Shown here in pieces: positions 50,011-62,500 of a DNA stretch of 64,000 bases. Source of the stretch: Neospora caninum Liverpool (Eukaryota > Apicomplexa > Conoidasida > Eucoccidiorida > Sarcocystidae). Numbering within the stretch: position 1 is the first letter of the stretch; every line of letters begins with the position of its first letter. The notes beneath the pieces were generated by a model that was not told the DNA's origin, ran no database searches, and saw nothing but the letters and a program-made list of their open reading frames with translations. A program made the position numbers and the translations under genes. The stretch spans positions 2,046,001 through 2,110,000 of the forward strand of contig NC_018388.1 in the NCBI RefSeq assembly GCF_000208865.1, written 5' to 3'.

Positions 50011-53000
50011 CAGCGTGCTGCTATGAGAAGATGCTAGCAAGGTCATAGGCACCGTAAAACGACTGCAAACATTCACGCGCACCATGTGGTGACCATCCAC
50101 ACCTCTCTTCGTACGTAGCGCAAGACGCCGACTGGCAGCGCATGCGTTTGCCCACGCGCCCAATGAACGAACACCGGCCTGTCCTCCCACGGTGTCCCGC
50201 CATCCGTTCCACTGTGATCCGATGATGCGTCTAGCGTACCGTTTCCGGCAACATTCTCACTTTATCCCGGCTCCCTTAATTTCATAGTCGACTTCCAAAA
50301 GAGGTCTGCGGGACTCTGGAACACTGTAGACTGCATCATTTGACCCATCCACCCCAGCCCCACGCGACATTATTGCGGCCCGACATTCCACACGTCATCA
50401 TGGACGCCCCCGCTGGTCTCTGACGGCATTACTTTGCAAGTGCCCGTGCTCTGGGGAAGATAGGCCGCAAAGGCCCTGCACGTTAAAGAACTCAAATGCT
50501 CCCCCCCGCCCCCCACAGCTTACGATATCGACGGTTGAAGTCTTCTGCGAAAACACACAACCACATAATGTAGACTCCTCGCGCTGGTGAAGAAAGCGAC
50601 GCTCACTCTGACATTCCAAGCGTCATTGTGGACTCCCTGAATAGTTGCGATATCTCCATCTCGCTTGGCGCCCTCTCGTGGCTGCTCTGATCAGATGCCG
50701 ACTGGAACAGCCCTCGCATGCCAAAATGCGATACCGACCGCGAGTTTCTTACGGACGCAGATTTCTGTGAGCGCAATGAACAGCTCGCAGAACACACATG
50801 TGGGAAGTCCGAAGTGCCTGAACGACAGTCGTCTTGAGTTTCCAGACTCGTGACTACGGTGGCGAACACAGGTATGGGCGACGCGTTTTTTTGCGTCGCT
50901 TCGCGAACATGCTCGAACGTTTCTGTCAGCCAAGTGTCGCCCCCATCGGTATTCTTTACCTCTCATTTCTCTAATGCGTGCACACAATAGCACGGGGTTT
51001 TGTAGCAGACTTTATGGGGTGTGGTATAGGCACACGCCCACAAAATGTGGACGGCCCACAGGGCCATACCACCATTGACTGATGTCGTGACGACATCGGA
51101 CGGCAGTGGCCAACACTGTTGCCTGCCGTCGCAAACCGGTCACTCCTTAGGTAAAACTTTTATCTGGGAAAATGGAGCCGCACGTCGACATGCTTGGTAG
51201 AAGGAGACGCCGGTCTAAAAACGTTAGTTCATACATGCGACAAACAAACGGACACCAATGAACTATCCACACCAGCAAAGTAACGCGTGCACGCTGTGTG
51301 ACGAGCGCTTGTCCTCTCACTGGACACGACAGGGCAATCCTGTGAATATCCGTGAGTCTGGCGAGATCCGCCACACTGCGCGGAATGCCACGTGGATGTG
51401 GAGGGCTCCGTATAATGCACGAAGGTTACATGCTTGGTAAAGCAGAAGCTAGCGGTCGTCTTTAGGGACTGTGTTACTCGTCCCCGTCTGGAAGGGAACA
51501 CCAGTCGCGTCACACGTCAGCAGGAAGTAGCTTCGGTGATCTATCTAAACGTGGTTCATCGTGGAAACTGGAACCTCTACCACAAGACTGACTACCTAGG
51601 TGAGCAGGAAAACAGTCATACTTAGGAAAAAGCTCCGGAGCACGACGCTCTGGAGCCTCTACCACCCTTCCAGCCGATACTAGGCTACATACCATAGCCG
51701 AAAATATCTTACTTGTAGCGTCATTCTCAAATGCATCTGCAAAACAAAGACGCAGAGCACTGGCACCATCCAGTGGATAGCTGTGACTGTGTCGCCTTCG
51801 TCTGTGTGCGCTCCTAATCGCTTGCGAGAATACCTACATAAAGATCCAATTTACTGCGTCGGGAAAAACTTTTGTAGGCGTGGCCAGCAGCTAGGAAGGA
51901 TCTGCGCGCTGCCGTAACAAACAGAACGAGTGCAGCCAAGAAGGCCAACAAAGCTGCTACTGCTTCACGCCTCTACGGTATGCCCATGGCAGACATATGC
52001 ACAGATTCGAGAACACGAGTAATCATACGGCTGCGGCTTACATGGAGATGAGCTGCCGCGCTTCGTAGACTGCTGCCTATGCACATTCTCAAAAAACAAT
52101 CCTTTTTGAAGGACTGCCGCCAAGGGGCTGTTTATGGTTCTACCGTGACGCACGGCAAACATCCTATCCATTGGACGTGAACTTCACGCTAAAAACACTT
52201 CGGATCATGCATTTCCATGAAGTCGTACCATCTATGCTCCCTTAGTGGATTATGACTCACTTTGTGTCGCCAACCCCGTGCCAGACCAAACATGTCTACG
52301 CCCAGTCACGTGATGATCAGATCTCAACCACCACTTTCATCCCCCTAGGTGAGCCATGGTTCAGCACTGACAATTGTTTCAGTTACAAAAAACTGAATCG
52401 TATCTATATGCATCAAACACAGAACACTCGTTGCTGCCTTCACTTGCAACTTACGCTATACGCCGACTGAAGAAAGAATCAGACAATAAGAGAGGAGATG
52501 TCCACGAGAGGCGGCAAGAGACACCTCTGCGTTTGGCATACTCTGAGACGAAGGACGCTGACGATCAACGGTACTTTTGTGATCTCATCTTCCTATGATG
52601 TCAATTCCTGGGGCAATAGCGGGCTACATAGTACAGTATGTCTTTGGGAAGCTCAGGCAACTTTAGTATGCATTATGAAATGGATGGATACTTGCCGCCA
52701 GAAAAAGACGATGGGTGCCCACTACCACTGTTGGCAGTGTTCGCTACGCTCAATGTACTTACAGACGTCATCTGGCAAAGAGGGGAATAAAGGACAAAGT
52801 TGTTTCAGAGGCACCACCTTCGGAGATTTTCCCACTATGTGTTGGACTACTGGTGTAGATCTTGAATGCCTTTGTTTACCAGATCCAAGTACGGCTGTGG
52901 AGAATGGCCGCTTCCCTCAATCAAACCCTGCTCGCCCTGCTCAACAAAATATGTCTCACCGCCTGGAATTGCCGGGAAACGACCGACCGAGACGAAACAA

Positions 53001-54689
53001 AAAATTAACGGGAGACTGGGTGGCCTTGAGGACACATGCGTACGGAACGCAGGATCCACTACAGCCACATTCAAAGGCTCGAGCTGTTACAACACAGACT
53101 CACCACGGAGTATGAATGGCACAGCTTACTATCAGAGCCAGCTGAAAAAGCACACATTGTCGGCACAGAAAGGACATATACAAATGTCCGCATGCATACG
53201 TATGCGCGCGGCCACACGCGCTCCATAGCGGATACGTGCACTATAGATAAGCCTCTCGGAATACTTCATGGCTCGCGACACCGCTGGAAAATGAGCCTGA
53301 CTACAAGCACGAAGCAGACAAAGCAATCACACTACGCTCGAATAAACATGTGGCTTCTGGCATGTGTCTCCGATTGGTACCGATGGAAATGGATACTTAA
53401 TCGCGTTGCCCTTTGCTGTAAGTATTCGCGAGGTTGTGAAGTAAGCTACGGCTGGACATTTTGTGGACGATTTCGAGGTGCGCATGATGAGGACGACACC
53501 TGATACAGAAATCAATTGAGGGTAGGCGTACGACCACCGCTACAGGCTGTAAGGCACACAATCAAGGCATGCGATATGTGACTGACCTGAAAGTTTAGGC
53601 GGCAGGTTTCTACACGTTCCCAAACGAAGACGTGAAGGAACGTGCTGCTTGGATCCTTTGGTCCTACGTAGAACCCCTCACAGACGTTTCAACAAAGAAC
53701 ATGCTTGTTCCTGCTCGTCAACAGGCAGTCCAGCGCAAAAATTAGAAGCCAGCTCTCACAAGTACATGCGTCTTGAAACGATGCTCGAGTGCCCTTAACC
53801 CTTTTATTCTTCATCGTTCATACACAACCATGGAGTACCGGATCTGCAGTGAGAAGTACGCCAACTGATATGGGCAGCTCAACATTGCAATGCAGAACGT
53901 TTCGTGAGCATCTACGGTCCGTTTGTCTACATTACACACACGATTACCCGTCGCTGCTACCCTTCGCCAGTGACATCCGGACATCAGTGTCTCAGCAACA
54001 ATGGGGCAGGCGATTAACTGCAGAGATAAGACAAAGAGTGTACGAAAATCGTGTTAGTTTCACTGGGTCAGCTTCCGGTCATAGTGATGCATAGAGTTGT
54101 TCCATCGCTTTCGCTTAGAGACGCGTTGCGCAATCGGTTGTTGCAAGAACACGCTCGACACACCAAGTTTCTGTTGCATGGAGCTGCGGTCGTATCGAAG
54201 CAAAGGCATTTACGGGGAGGCCACATCCTCAGTTGCCATCAAGCGGACATTCGTACTATCGGAACGCATGGCGATTCGTCCTGCAGCAAAACATATGAAC
54301 TCACAATCACCGCACACTCAGTGAAACGCTGTCCTCCACAGCTGGACTTACAGTACACATGTCCTCACGTCCATGCGCCAACAAGTGCTACTGGAAGGGA
54401 GACCAGCTTCCCTGCTCCTCCATGTGCGCTCCTCTCCTCGCCGCATATCGTCACTCCCTACCATCCCTTCAGCGTAGCCAGTTCCAACACCATCGGCGCT
54501 TACGTTTGTTGATGCCTGGGGAAGAGTAGCAGCCGAACATTCCGATTAATGCAGGCAAGGAACCAGTGACGCCTGGCACCTCATTCAGCGCCCGCCGACA
54601 CCCACCCTTTCTCCATCTCCAGCCAAACACCGAACAGTCGACAGCTAATACGTCCGCGATACCAACGACCTGATCCGCCATCCAGCTCC
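50011..54689. other. unique-looking gene-free spacer between satellite blocks
   Basis: About 4.7 kb with mixed short frames on both strands. Apart from the cox3 scrap at 52833-52900, I see no gene, RNA, tandem repeat or mobile element. Confidence 0.45.
52833..52900 (+). pseudogene. short nuclear mitochondrial (cox3) remnant
   Basis: The plus strand reads WTTGVDLECLCLPDPS, matching WTIGVDRKCLCLPDPS encoded on the minus strand at 37111-37190. The shared DNA includes GTTGGACTA, GGTGTAGATC and TTTGTTTACC. Similarity ends abruptly on both sides. It is the same cox3 segment as the remnant at 5851-5908. Confidence 0.65.
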
Positions 54690-57600
54690 GGTGGAACACG
54701 CGATTCCGCTCAGCCAATCAACCGTCACACGCCCACACGGCGCTGGCGCAACGGACGGAACGCGAACATCCTCGTCCGCCAAATGATCCTCTGCTTCACA
54801 ACGGTCCCGTGCGGCGCCAACACGGCGGCACACAAATGCCCAACAAGGACTGTCATTTGCCGCATTATGACTTATCTCTTCCAAAACTCGTCTGGACAAG
54901 CGAGCAGCCGCTCAGCGACAATCACACAATGCCGACATCAAAACGTTCATCTGCAGCGCACCAGTCAAACGCAGATGGGGTGGACGCTTACATCAGTCGG
55001 CTTCTGTAGTGACACACGGTAAATGATGTACCTGTCATTCGTTCCGCACCGTCGCGCACTCGGTTGATGAACCGGCGGTCGCGCGCGTATCAAGACCACC
55101 ATCCCACATGATGCCCCCGCATCAAAACGGACCCTTGCAGCGACACGTCTGCGATACAGGCATAACAGACTATGGGTATCATTTCAAGTACTCCGGTCGA
55201 TATACACACGGAAAACTCGCACGGATGAGCGAGGTGCCTGTAGGCGATAATCGGCAAACGCCAACATGGAACCACTTATCTACAGCGCACCATTTCAACG
55301 GAGCTTGAGTGAACGCTTACGGCAGTCGGCTTCTGCAGAGACACACGGTAAATAATGTACCTGTCACTCATTCCGCACCGTCGCGCAAGGTGGTGACGCA
55401 CCGGCGTTCACGCGCGTATCACGGTGACCATTCCAAATGGTGCCCTGATTGGAAAACGGCCCTTGTGGAGACAGAAAGGCGAATCATAAACAACCGACCG
55501 TGGCCATCATTTGCAGCGTTCCTATAGATCGCGTCTCAATACAGCACGAAGGGCAGACAGCCGGTCGGCGACAATCAGACAATGCCGACATCAAGGTGTT
55601 CATCTACAGCGTTCCAGACACACAGAGTTGGGGTGGACGCTTACGGCAGTCGGCTGCTGTAGTGACACACGGTAAATAATGTACCCGTCCCTCATTCCGC
55701 ACCGTCGCGCAAGGTGGTGACGCACCGGCGTTCACGCGCGTATCACGGTGACCATTCCAAATGGTGCCCTGATTCGAAAACGGCCCTTGTTGAGACAGAA
55801 AGGCGAATCACAAACAACCGACCGTGGCCATCATTTGCAGCGTTCCTATAGATCGCGTCTAAATTCATCACGAAGGGCAAACAGCCGCTCGGCGACAATC
55901 AGACAATGCCGACATCAAGGTGTTCATCTACAGCGCACCAGTCAAACGCAGATGGGGTGGACGCTTACATCAGTCGGCTTCTGTAGTGACACACGGTAAA
56001 TGATGTACCTGTCATTCGTTCCGCACCGTCGCGCACTCGGTTGATGAACCGGCGTTCGCGCGCGTATCAGGGCCACCATCCCACATGATGCCCCCGCATC
56101 AAAACGGACCCTTGCAGCGACACGTCTGCGTTACAGGCATAACAGACTATGGGTATCATTTCAAGTACTCCGGTCGATATACACACGGAAAACTCGCACG
56201 GATGAGCGAGGTGCCTGTAGGCGATAATCGGCAAACGCCAACATGGAACCACTTATCTACAGCGCACCATTTCAACGGAGCTTGAGTGAACGCTTACGGC
56301 AGTCGGCTTCTGCAGAGACACACGCTAAATAATGTACCTGTCACTCACTCCGCACCGTCGCGCAAGGTGGTGACGCACCGGCGTTCACGCGCGTATCACG
56401 GTGACCATTCCAAATGGTGCCCTGATTCGAAAACGGCCCTTGTGGAGACAGAAAGGCGAATCATAAACAACCGACCGTGGCCATCATTTGCAGCGTTCCT
56501 ATAGATCGCGTCTCAATACAGCACGAAGGGCAAACAGCCGCTCGGCGACAATCAGACAATGCCGACATCAAGGTGTTCATCTACAGCGTTCCAGACACAC
56601 AGAGTTGGGGTGGACGCTTACGGCAGTCGGCTGCTGTAGTGACACACGGTAAATAATGTACCCATCCCTCATTCCGCACCGTCGCGCAAGGTGGTGACGC
56701 ACCGGCGTTCACGCGCGTATCACGGTGACCAGTCCAAATGGTGCCCTGATTCGAAAACGGCCCTTGTGGAGACAGAAAGGCGAATCATACACAACCGACC
56801 GTGGCCATCATTTGCAGCGTTCCTATAGATCGCGTCTCAATACAGCACGAAGGGCAAACAGCCGCTCGGCGACAATCAGACAATGCCGACATCAAGGTGT
56901 TCATCTACAGCGTTCCAGACACACAGAGTTGGGGTGAACGCTTACGGCAGTCGGCTGCTGTAGTGACACACGGTAAATAATGTACCCGTCCCTCATTCCG
57001 CACCGTCGCGCAAGGTGTTGACGCACCGGCGTTCACGCGCGTATCACGGTGACCATTCCAAATGGTGCCCTGATTCGAAAACGGTCTTTGTGGAGACAGA
57101 AAGGCGAATCACAAACAACCAACCGTGGCCATCATTTGCAGCGTTCCTATAGATCGCGTCTAAATCCATCAGGAAGGGCAGGCAGCCGCTCGGTGACAAT
57201 CAGACGATGCCAACATCAAGGTGTTCATCTACAGCGTTCCAGACACACAGAGTTGGGGTGGACGCTTACGGCAGTCGGCTTCTGTAGTGACACACGGTAA
57301 ATGATGTACCCGTCCCTCATTCCGCACCGTCGCGCACTCTGGTGATGAACCGGCGTTCGCTCGCGTATCGAGGCCACCATCCCACATGATGCCCCCGCAT
57401 CAAAACGGACCCTTGCAGCGACACGTCTGCGATACAGGCATAACAGACTATGGGTATCATTTCAAGTACTCCGGTCGATATACACACGGAAAACTCGCAC
57501 GGATGAGCGAGGTGCCTGTAGGCGATAATCGGCAAACGCCAACATGGAACCACTTATCTACAGCGCACCATTTCAACGGAGCTTGAGTGAACGCTTACGG

Positions 57601-59575
57601 CAGTCGGCTTCTGCAGAGACACACGGTAAATAATGTACCTGTCACTCATTCCGCACCGTCGCGCAAGGTGGTGACGCACCGGCGTTCACGCGCGTATCAC
57701 GGTGACCATTCCAAATGGTGCCCTGATTGGAAAACGGCCCTTGTGGAGACAGAAAGGCGAATCATAAACAACCGACCGTGGCCATCATTTGCAGCGTTCC
57801 TATAGATCGCGTCTCAATACAGCACGAAGGGCAGACAGCCGGTCGGCGACAATCAGACAATGCCGACATCAAGGTGTTCATCTACAGCGTTCCAGACACA
57901 CAGAGTTGGGGTGGACGCTTACGGCAGTCGGCTGCTGTAGTGACACACGGTAAATAATGTACCCGTCCCTCATTCCGCACCGTCGCGCAAGGTGGTGACG
58001 CACCGGCGTTCACGCGCGTATCACGGTGACCATTCCAAATGGTGCCCTGATTGGAAAACGGCCCTTGTGGAGACAGAAAGGCGAATCATAAACAACCGAC
58101 CGTGGCCATCATTTGCAGCGTTCCTATAGATCGCGTCTCAATACAGCACGAAGGGCAGACAGCCGGTCGGCGACAATCAGACAATGCCGACATCAAGGTG
58201 TTCATCTACAGCGTTCCAGACACACAGAGTTGGGGTGGACGCTTACGGCAGTCGGCTGCTGTAGTGACACACGGTAAATAATGTACCCGTCCCTCATTCC
58301 GCACCGTCGCGCAAGGTGGTGACGCACCGGCGTTCACGCGCGTATCACGGTGACCATTCCAAATGGTGCCCTGATTCGAAAACGGCCCTTGTGGAGACAG
58401 AAAGGCGAATCACAAACAACCGACCGTGGCCATCATTTGCAGCGTTCCTATAGATCGCGTCTCAATACAGCACGAAGGGCAAACAGCCGCTCGGCGACAA
58501 CCAGACAATTCCGACATCAAAACGTTCATCTACAGCGCACCAGTCAAACGCAGTTGGGGTGAACGCTTACGGCAGTCGGCTTCTGCAGAGACACACGGTA
58601 AATAATGTACCCGTCCCTCATTCCGCACCGTCGCGCAAGGTGTTGACGCACCGGCGTTCACGCGCGTATCACGGTGACCATTCCAAATGGTGCCCTGATT
58701 CGAAAACGGTCTTTGTGGAGACAGAAAGGCGAATCATAAACAACCGACCGTGGCCATCATTTGCAGCGTTCCTATAGATCGCGTCTAAATCCATCACGAA
58801 GGGCAGGCAGCCGCTCGGTGACAATCAGACGATGCCAACATCAAGATGTTCATCTACAGCGTTCCAGACACACAGAGTTGGGGTGAACGCTTACGGCAGT
58901 CGGCTGCTGTAGTGACACACGGTAAATAATGTACCCGTCCCTCATTCCGCACCGTCGCGCACTCTGGTGATGAACCGGCGTTCGCTCGCGTATCGAGGCC
59001 ACCATCCCACATGATCCCCTGCTTGAAAAAGCACTCCTGAAGCGACGCGACGGCGATACACAAGTGGTCAGCCGTGGCAATCGGTTGCCGCGTCCCTATG
59101 GATTGCGTGTCAATCTATCACGGAGGGCGCGCCGCCGCTCGGCGACAATCAGACAATGCCAACATCAAAGCGTTCATCTACAGCGCAACAGGCAGACGCA
59201 GTTGGGGTGGACGCTTACGGCAGTCGGCTTCTGTAGTGACACACGGTAAATGATGTACCCGTCCCTCGTTCCGCACCGTCGCGCACTCTGGTGATGAACC
59301 GGCGTTCGCCGCGTATCAAGGCCACCATCCCAAATGATTCCCCGCTTCAAACAGCACTCCTGCAGTGAGAGGACGACGATAGAGAATAACAGACAAGGGG
59401 TGTCATTGGTAGCATTCCGATTAATCTCACACAGAAAAACGGCAGGGAGGGGCGAGCGGCCCCTCGGCGACAATAAGCGAATGCCAACATCAAAGCGTTC
59501 ACCTACGGCACACCAGTGACACAGAGTTGGGGTGGACGCTTACAACCAGCTTCTGACGTGACACACGGTGACTCA
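54690..59575 (+). repeat. satellite family 3, 324/329-bp monomers with higher-order structure
   Basis: The AAAT of CACGGTAAAT marks monomer starts at 55021, 55350, 55674, 55998, 56327, 56651, 56975, 57299, 57628, 57952, 58276, 58600, 58924 and 59248. Two types alternate. Type A (329 bp; GATGAACCGGCG, then CCACCATCCCACATGATG) starts at 55021, 55998 and 57299. Type B (324 bp; GTGACGCACCGGCG, then GACCATTCCAAATGG) fills the rest. The order is ABB, ABBB, ABBBB, then two shorter A-like monomers (58924, 59248). Diverged monomers frame both ends. Monomer length is close to the 350-bp satellite class described from T. gondii (TgSat350); identity was not tested. Confidence 0.96.
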
Positions 59576-62500
59576 TGTGAGAGACACATAATCCCTCGTC
59601 ACCCATCGTGGCCCCGACAGACTGATGCTTTGACACACGCTCAAAAACTGATGTGATGGAAAAAGCACAACACGACTTGATGGCCAGCGCAGCATCAGAC
59701 GACTTCTTGCCGGGTTGGCACATGCATCGCCAGCTTACCTCATCTACCTGGTAAGACAGAATAAGGGGAACCGGCACGCAACGCCGCCTCAACACAAAAA
59801 ATAGGTTCGGAGATGGGGCATGTAAAGTGCCAGTCTCACCCACATTGAAATTGACTTCGAATTGCCTGTTGGTCACAAAGCTTTCGAGGGAAAGTTGAAG
59901 CAAGGACGTGGAAGTGCTGTGACTAGCACGCCGTTCCACACGCTGATGCCTACAGGAGAACCCCTGTTCACCGTCCTGTACAAATTGTGTATCAAGTGTA
60001 CTCGCGATCCTGGATGCCACGGTGCGGTGTCCAAAAGTTGCTAGCTGCTCCCCATAAGATTGCCTGCTATGATGGCACATACCGTGCCACGGAACAGTCG
60101 GTTTGGCGGGCAGTCTCGAATGGCTGAAGCGGTGACGTGTGCTGCGGAAACTCGTTGCAATGTGAGGTCCGGATACACTCCCTTCCGAGCGTGTTCACGC
60201 GACCTCTTGCGCACGGGACAGGAGAAACGCTTTCTCGGTACGCCCATATGGCGCGCCGTTTTGGCTTATGCAACAGGACTACCACCAGCGAAGTGACCAG
60301 GAGATGGGCATGGACGCCAGCTCACAGGCTCCTGTGGTGCAACATTGAACTCAGTAACAACACCACGGGAGTGACTGAGACCACTGGAATTACCCACCGA
60401 CGCACGTTCTCCCCTGACCACCACCTCCCCCGGGAACGATTCTCCCAGGCGTGGTAAACGATGGACTGCTTATTCAGCCAAGACTCGTGGCTAGAATAAC
60501 TCGATTGATTGACGCGTTGTTGTGACACGTACGTCCGTGGTCTCCTGTGCGACAACGAACGCAGTACCGAAGCAGTTCGCGTGTCTCAAATAATGCCCGC
60601 CGGAGTGAAAGGAAGGCTGTCACACAATAGCCAACGCACTACGCACGCCCCGAACTGGAGGTATGGCGTGGAGTTTGCCTTACATGTCACGCCAAAGCAG
60701 TGTTTCACAGCGAGGTTTAGTGCGGCGACAAGGGAAGCGGCAAGCGTGGGGAGGCAACAGCAAATGCGTAAGAGCAAGTGAATCTTATCACCGACCCCCA
60801 TCGTGCGGTATCCTGAGAAACCCACAGGGACAGTCCGAATAACGGAAGATCGGGTCGGTGATATAGATTTTGCCATTCTAAGCACAGTACAGCGATCAGC
60901 CATGCGGCGAGTGGTATGTGGCAACGCCATTATAGACAGTTAGTCAGGAAATGGAAACACTGAGGCTCGCCAAAGACCTCTCGTCAGTATACGAAAAGGT
61001 CAAGAAAACGTCCATGCACAGCAGGGACAATACGCCCTGACCATGTGCCTCCTGAAGCAGCAAGTCTGGATGCTCTCTGGGGCACAGGTCGGTCTGATCG
61101 ACAGCCGCCTAGATGCTCCCTTTCCTATTAGATGTCCACAGAGTCACCGAGCACTTCGATTACCATTTATCCGACTGTCAGATGCTACCACGTTTGTCGA
61201 CGTCTTCTGACACCGTGAGTCCCACGCTCCCCAGAAGAAGGAGTCTACATGAAATCACTTAAATAATTGGCAGCTGTAAAAGCATCTCATGTTTTTCGTG
61301 TCCACTCCAAGTGTTGTCAAGTCTGCGAGACGTGTGAAGAGGCGTTCCCAAGGCTCACCAACCTGTCACCAGCAACGACGCAGTTGCGGTGTGCATCAAA
61401 CTGAAGTAAGTGCGATTGAAAAGTCTTGCAAGGCCCCTACAACACAACACGTCTCCCCCACATAGCAATGACTCGTGCCATTGGGCTAGGTGTTTTCTTG
61501 TCTGAAACAAAGGATAAAACAACTGAACATCTAGTCGTTTGGCCAACAACAGTCCATCCTCGACTGAATCGTACATGGTTCAGTTGGTGCTGTTATAGGA
61601 GTGGCTCTACGTACGCATGACATATATCAGTTTGTCTGCACTATGCAGACAATGCCTCGGCTACCGACGGTCGCGCAACACTCCAGCGCTATCAGTCTCT
61701 AGGCTGGTGCACTGGTTGACGTCCTTCACATTCACTCATCTTTCTCCCGGGAGTGGCACATCGTAGCTCACACCTCGCACCACCCCAAGATGGGCAGACC
61801 CGCTAAGACCCTGCTTAACGTCTTGGCAAAACCTACGTTTTGTTCCTGATAATGCCACGGCAGAAGACCGGCGAACAGTGGTGACTGCTCCCTCTGCAGC
61901 ATTGATTTTCATTGAATCGCTCAAGATTAAGTCCAGCAACACAGAATATAAGGCATGCTACATCGGGATGGCTGCTGGCGGCCTTCGCCGGAAGGCATCA
62001 AGCACACGTTGAAGGCCGCAGGAACTTCGTTATATACCAAAGAGCCGGTTAATTCTCTTGCACGACTCCCGATGCAACAATGAGCTGAGTGCCAAGCATG
62101 TGGACAGCACAAGCACATCCCGAGTTGCTCTTGTGTTTACACTCCTGTTATGATCCTCAACACACGAGTTCAATGGCTGTACCACACAAACTCCCCTTCA
62201 CGTGTCGGAGCTACGTTGTACGGAAGAGACGCAACACATACCATGTCAGGAAAATAACGTCCAAACTTGCTGCGAGCACCGCGCCAAGGTCAGAGACTCC
62301 CAGGCGGCAAGTCGCATCCATCCGTGGCCCCTAAGGGTATGGGCTCACCAGGCAGAAAGCAGTCGCACCTAGTCCGTTGCACCATCGCAGCACCCTAACC
62401 GAGAACCACGTTCGTCAATCCAATGCAGGCACCTTATCCTTCTCATACAGCAGCCTCGGCAACAGACACGAGAGAGTATTGCTCGTATTTCCCCCGGAAG

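Noticed and set aside
54690..59575. CRISPR-like regular repeats
   Set aside because: The units are 324-329-bp tandem monomers without unique spacers; eukaryotic satellite DNA explains them.
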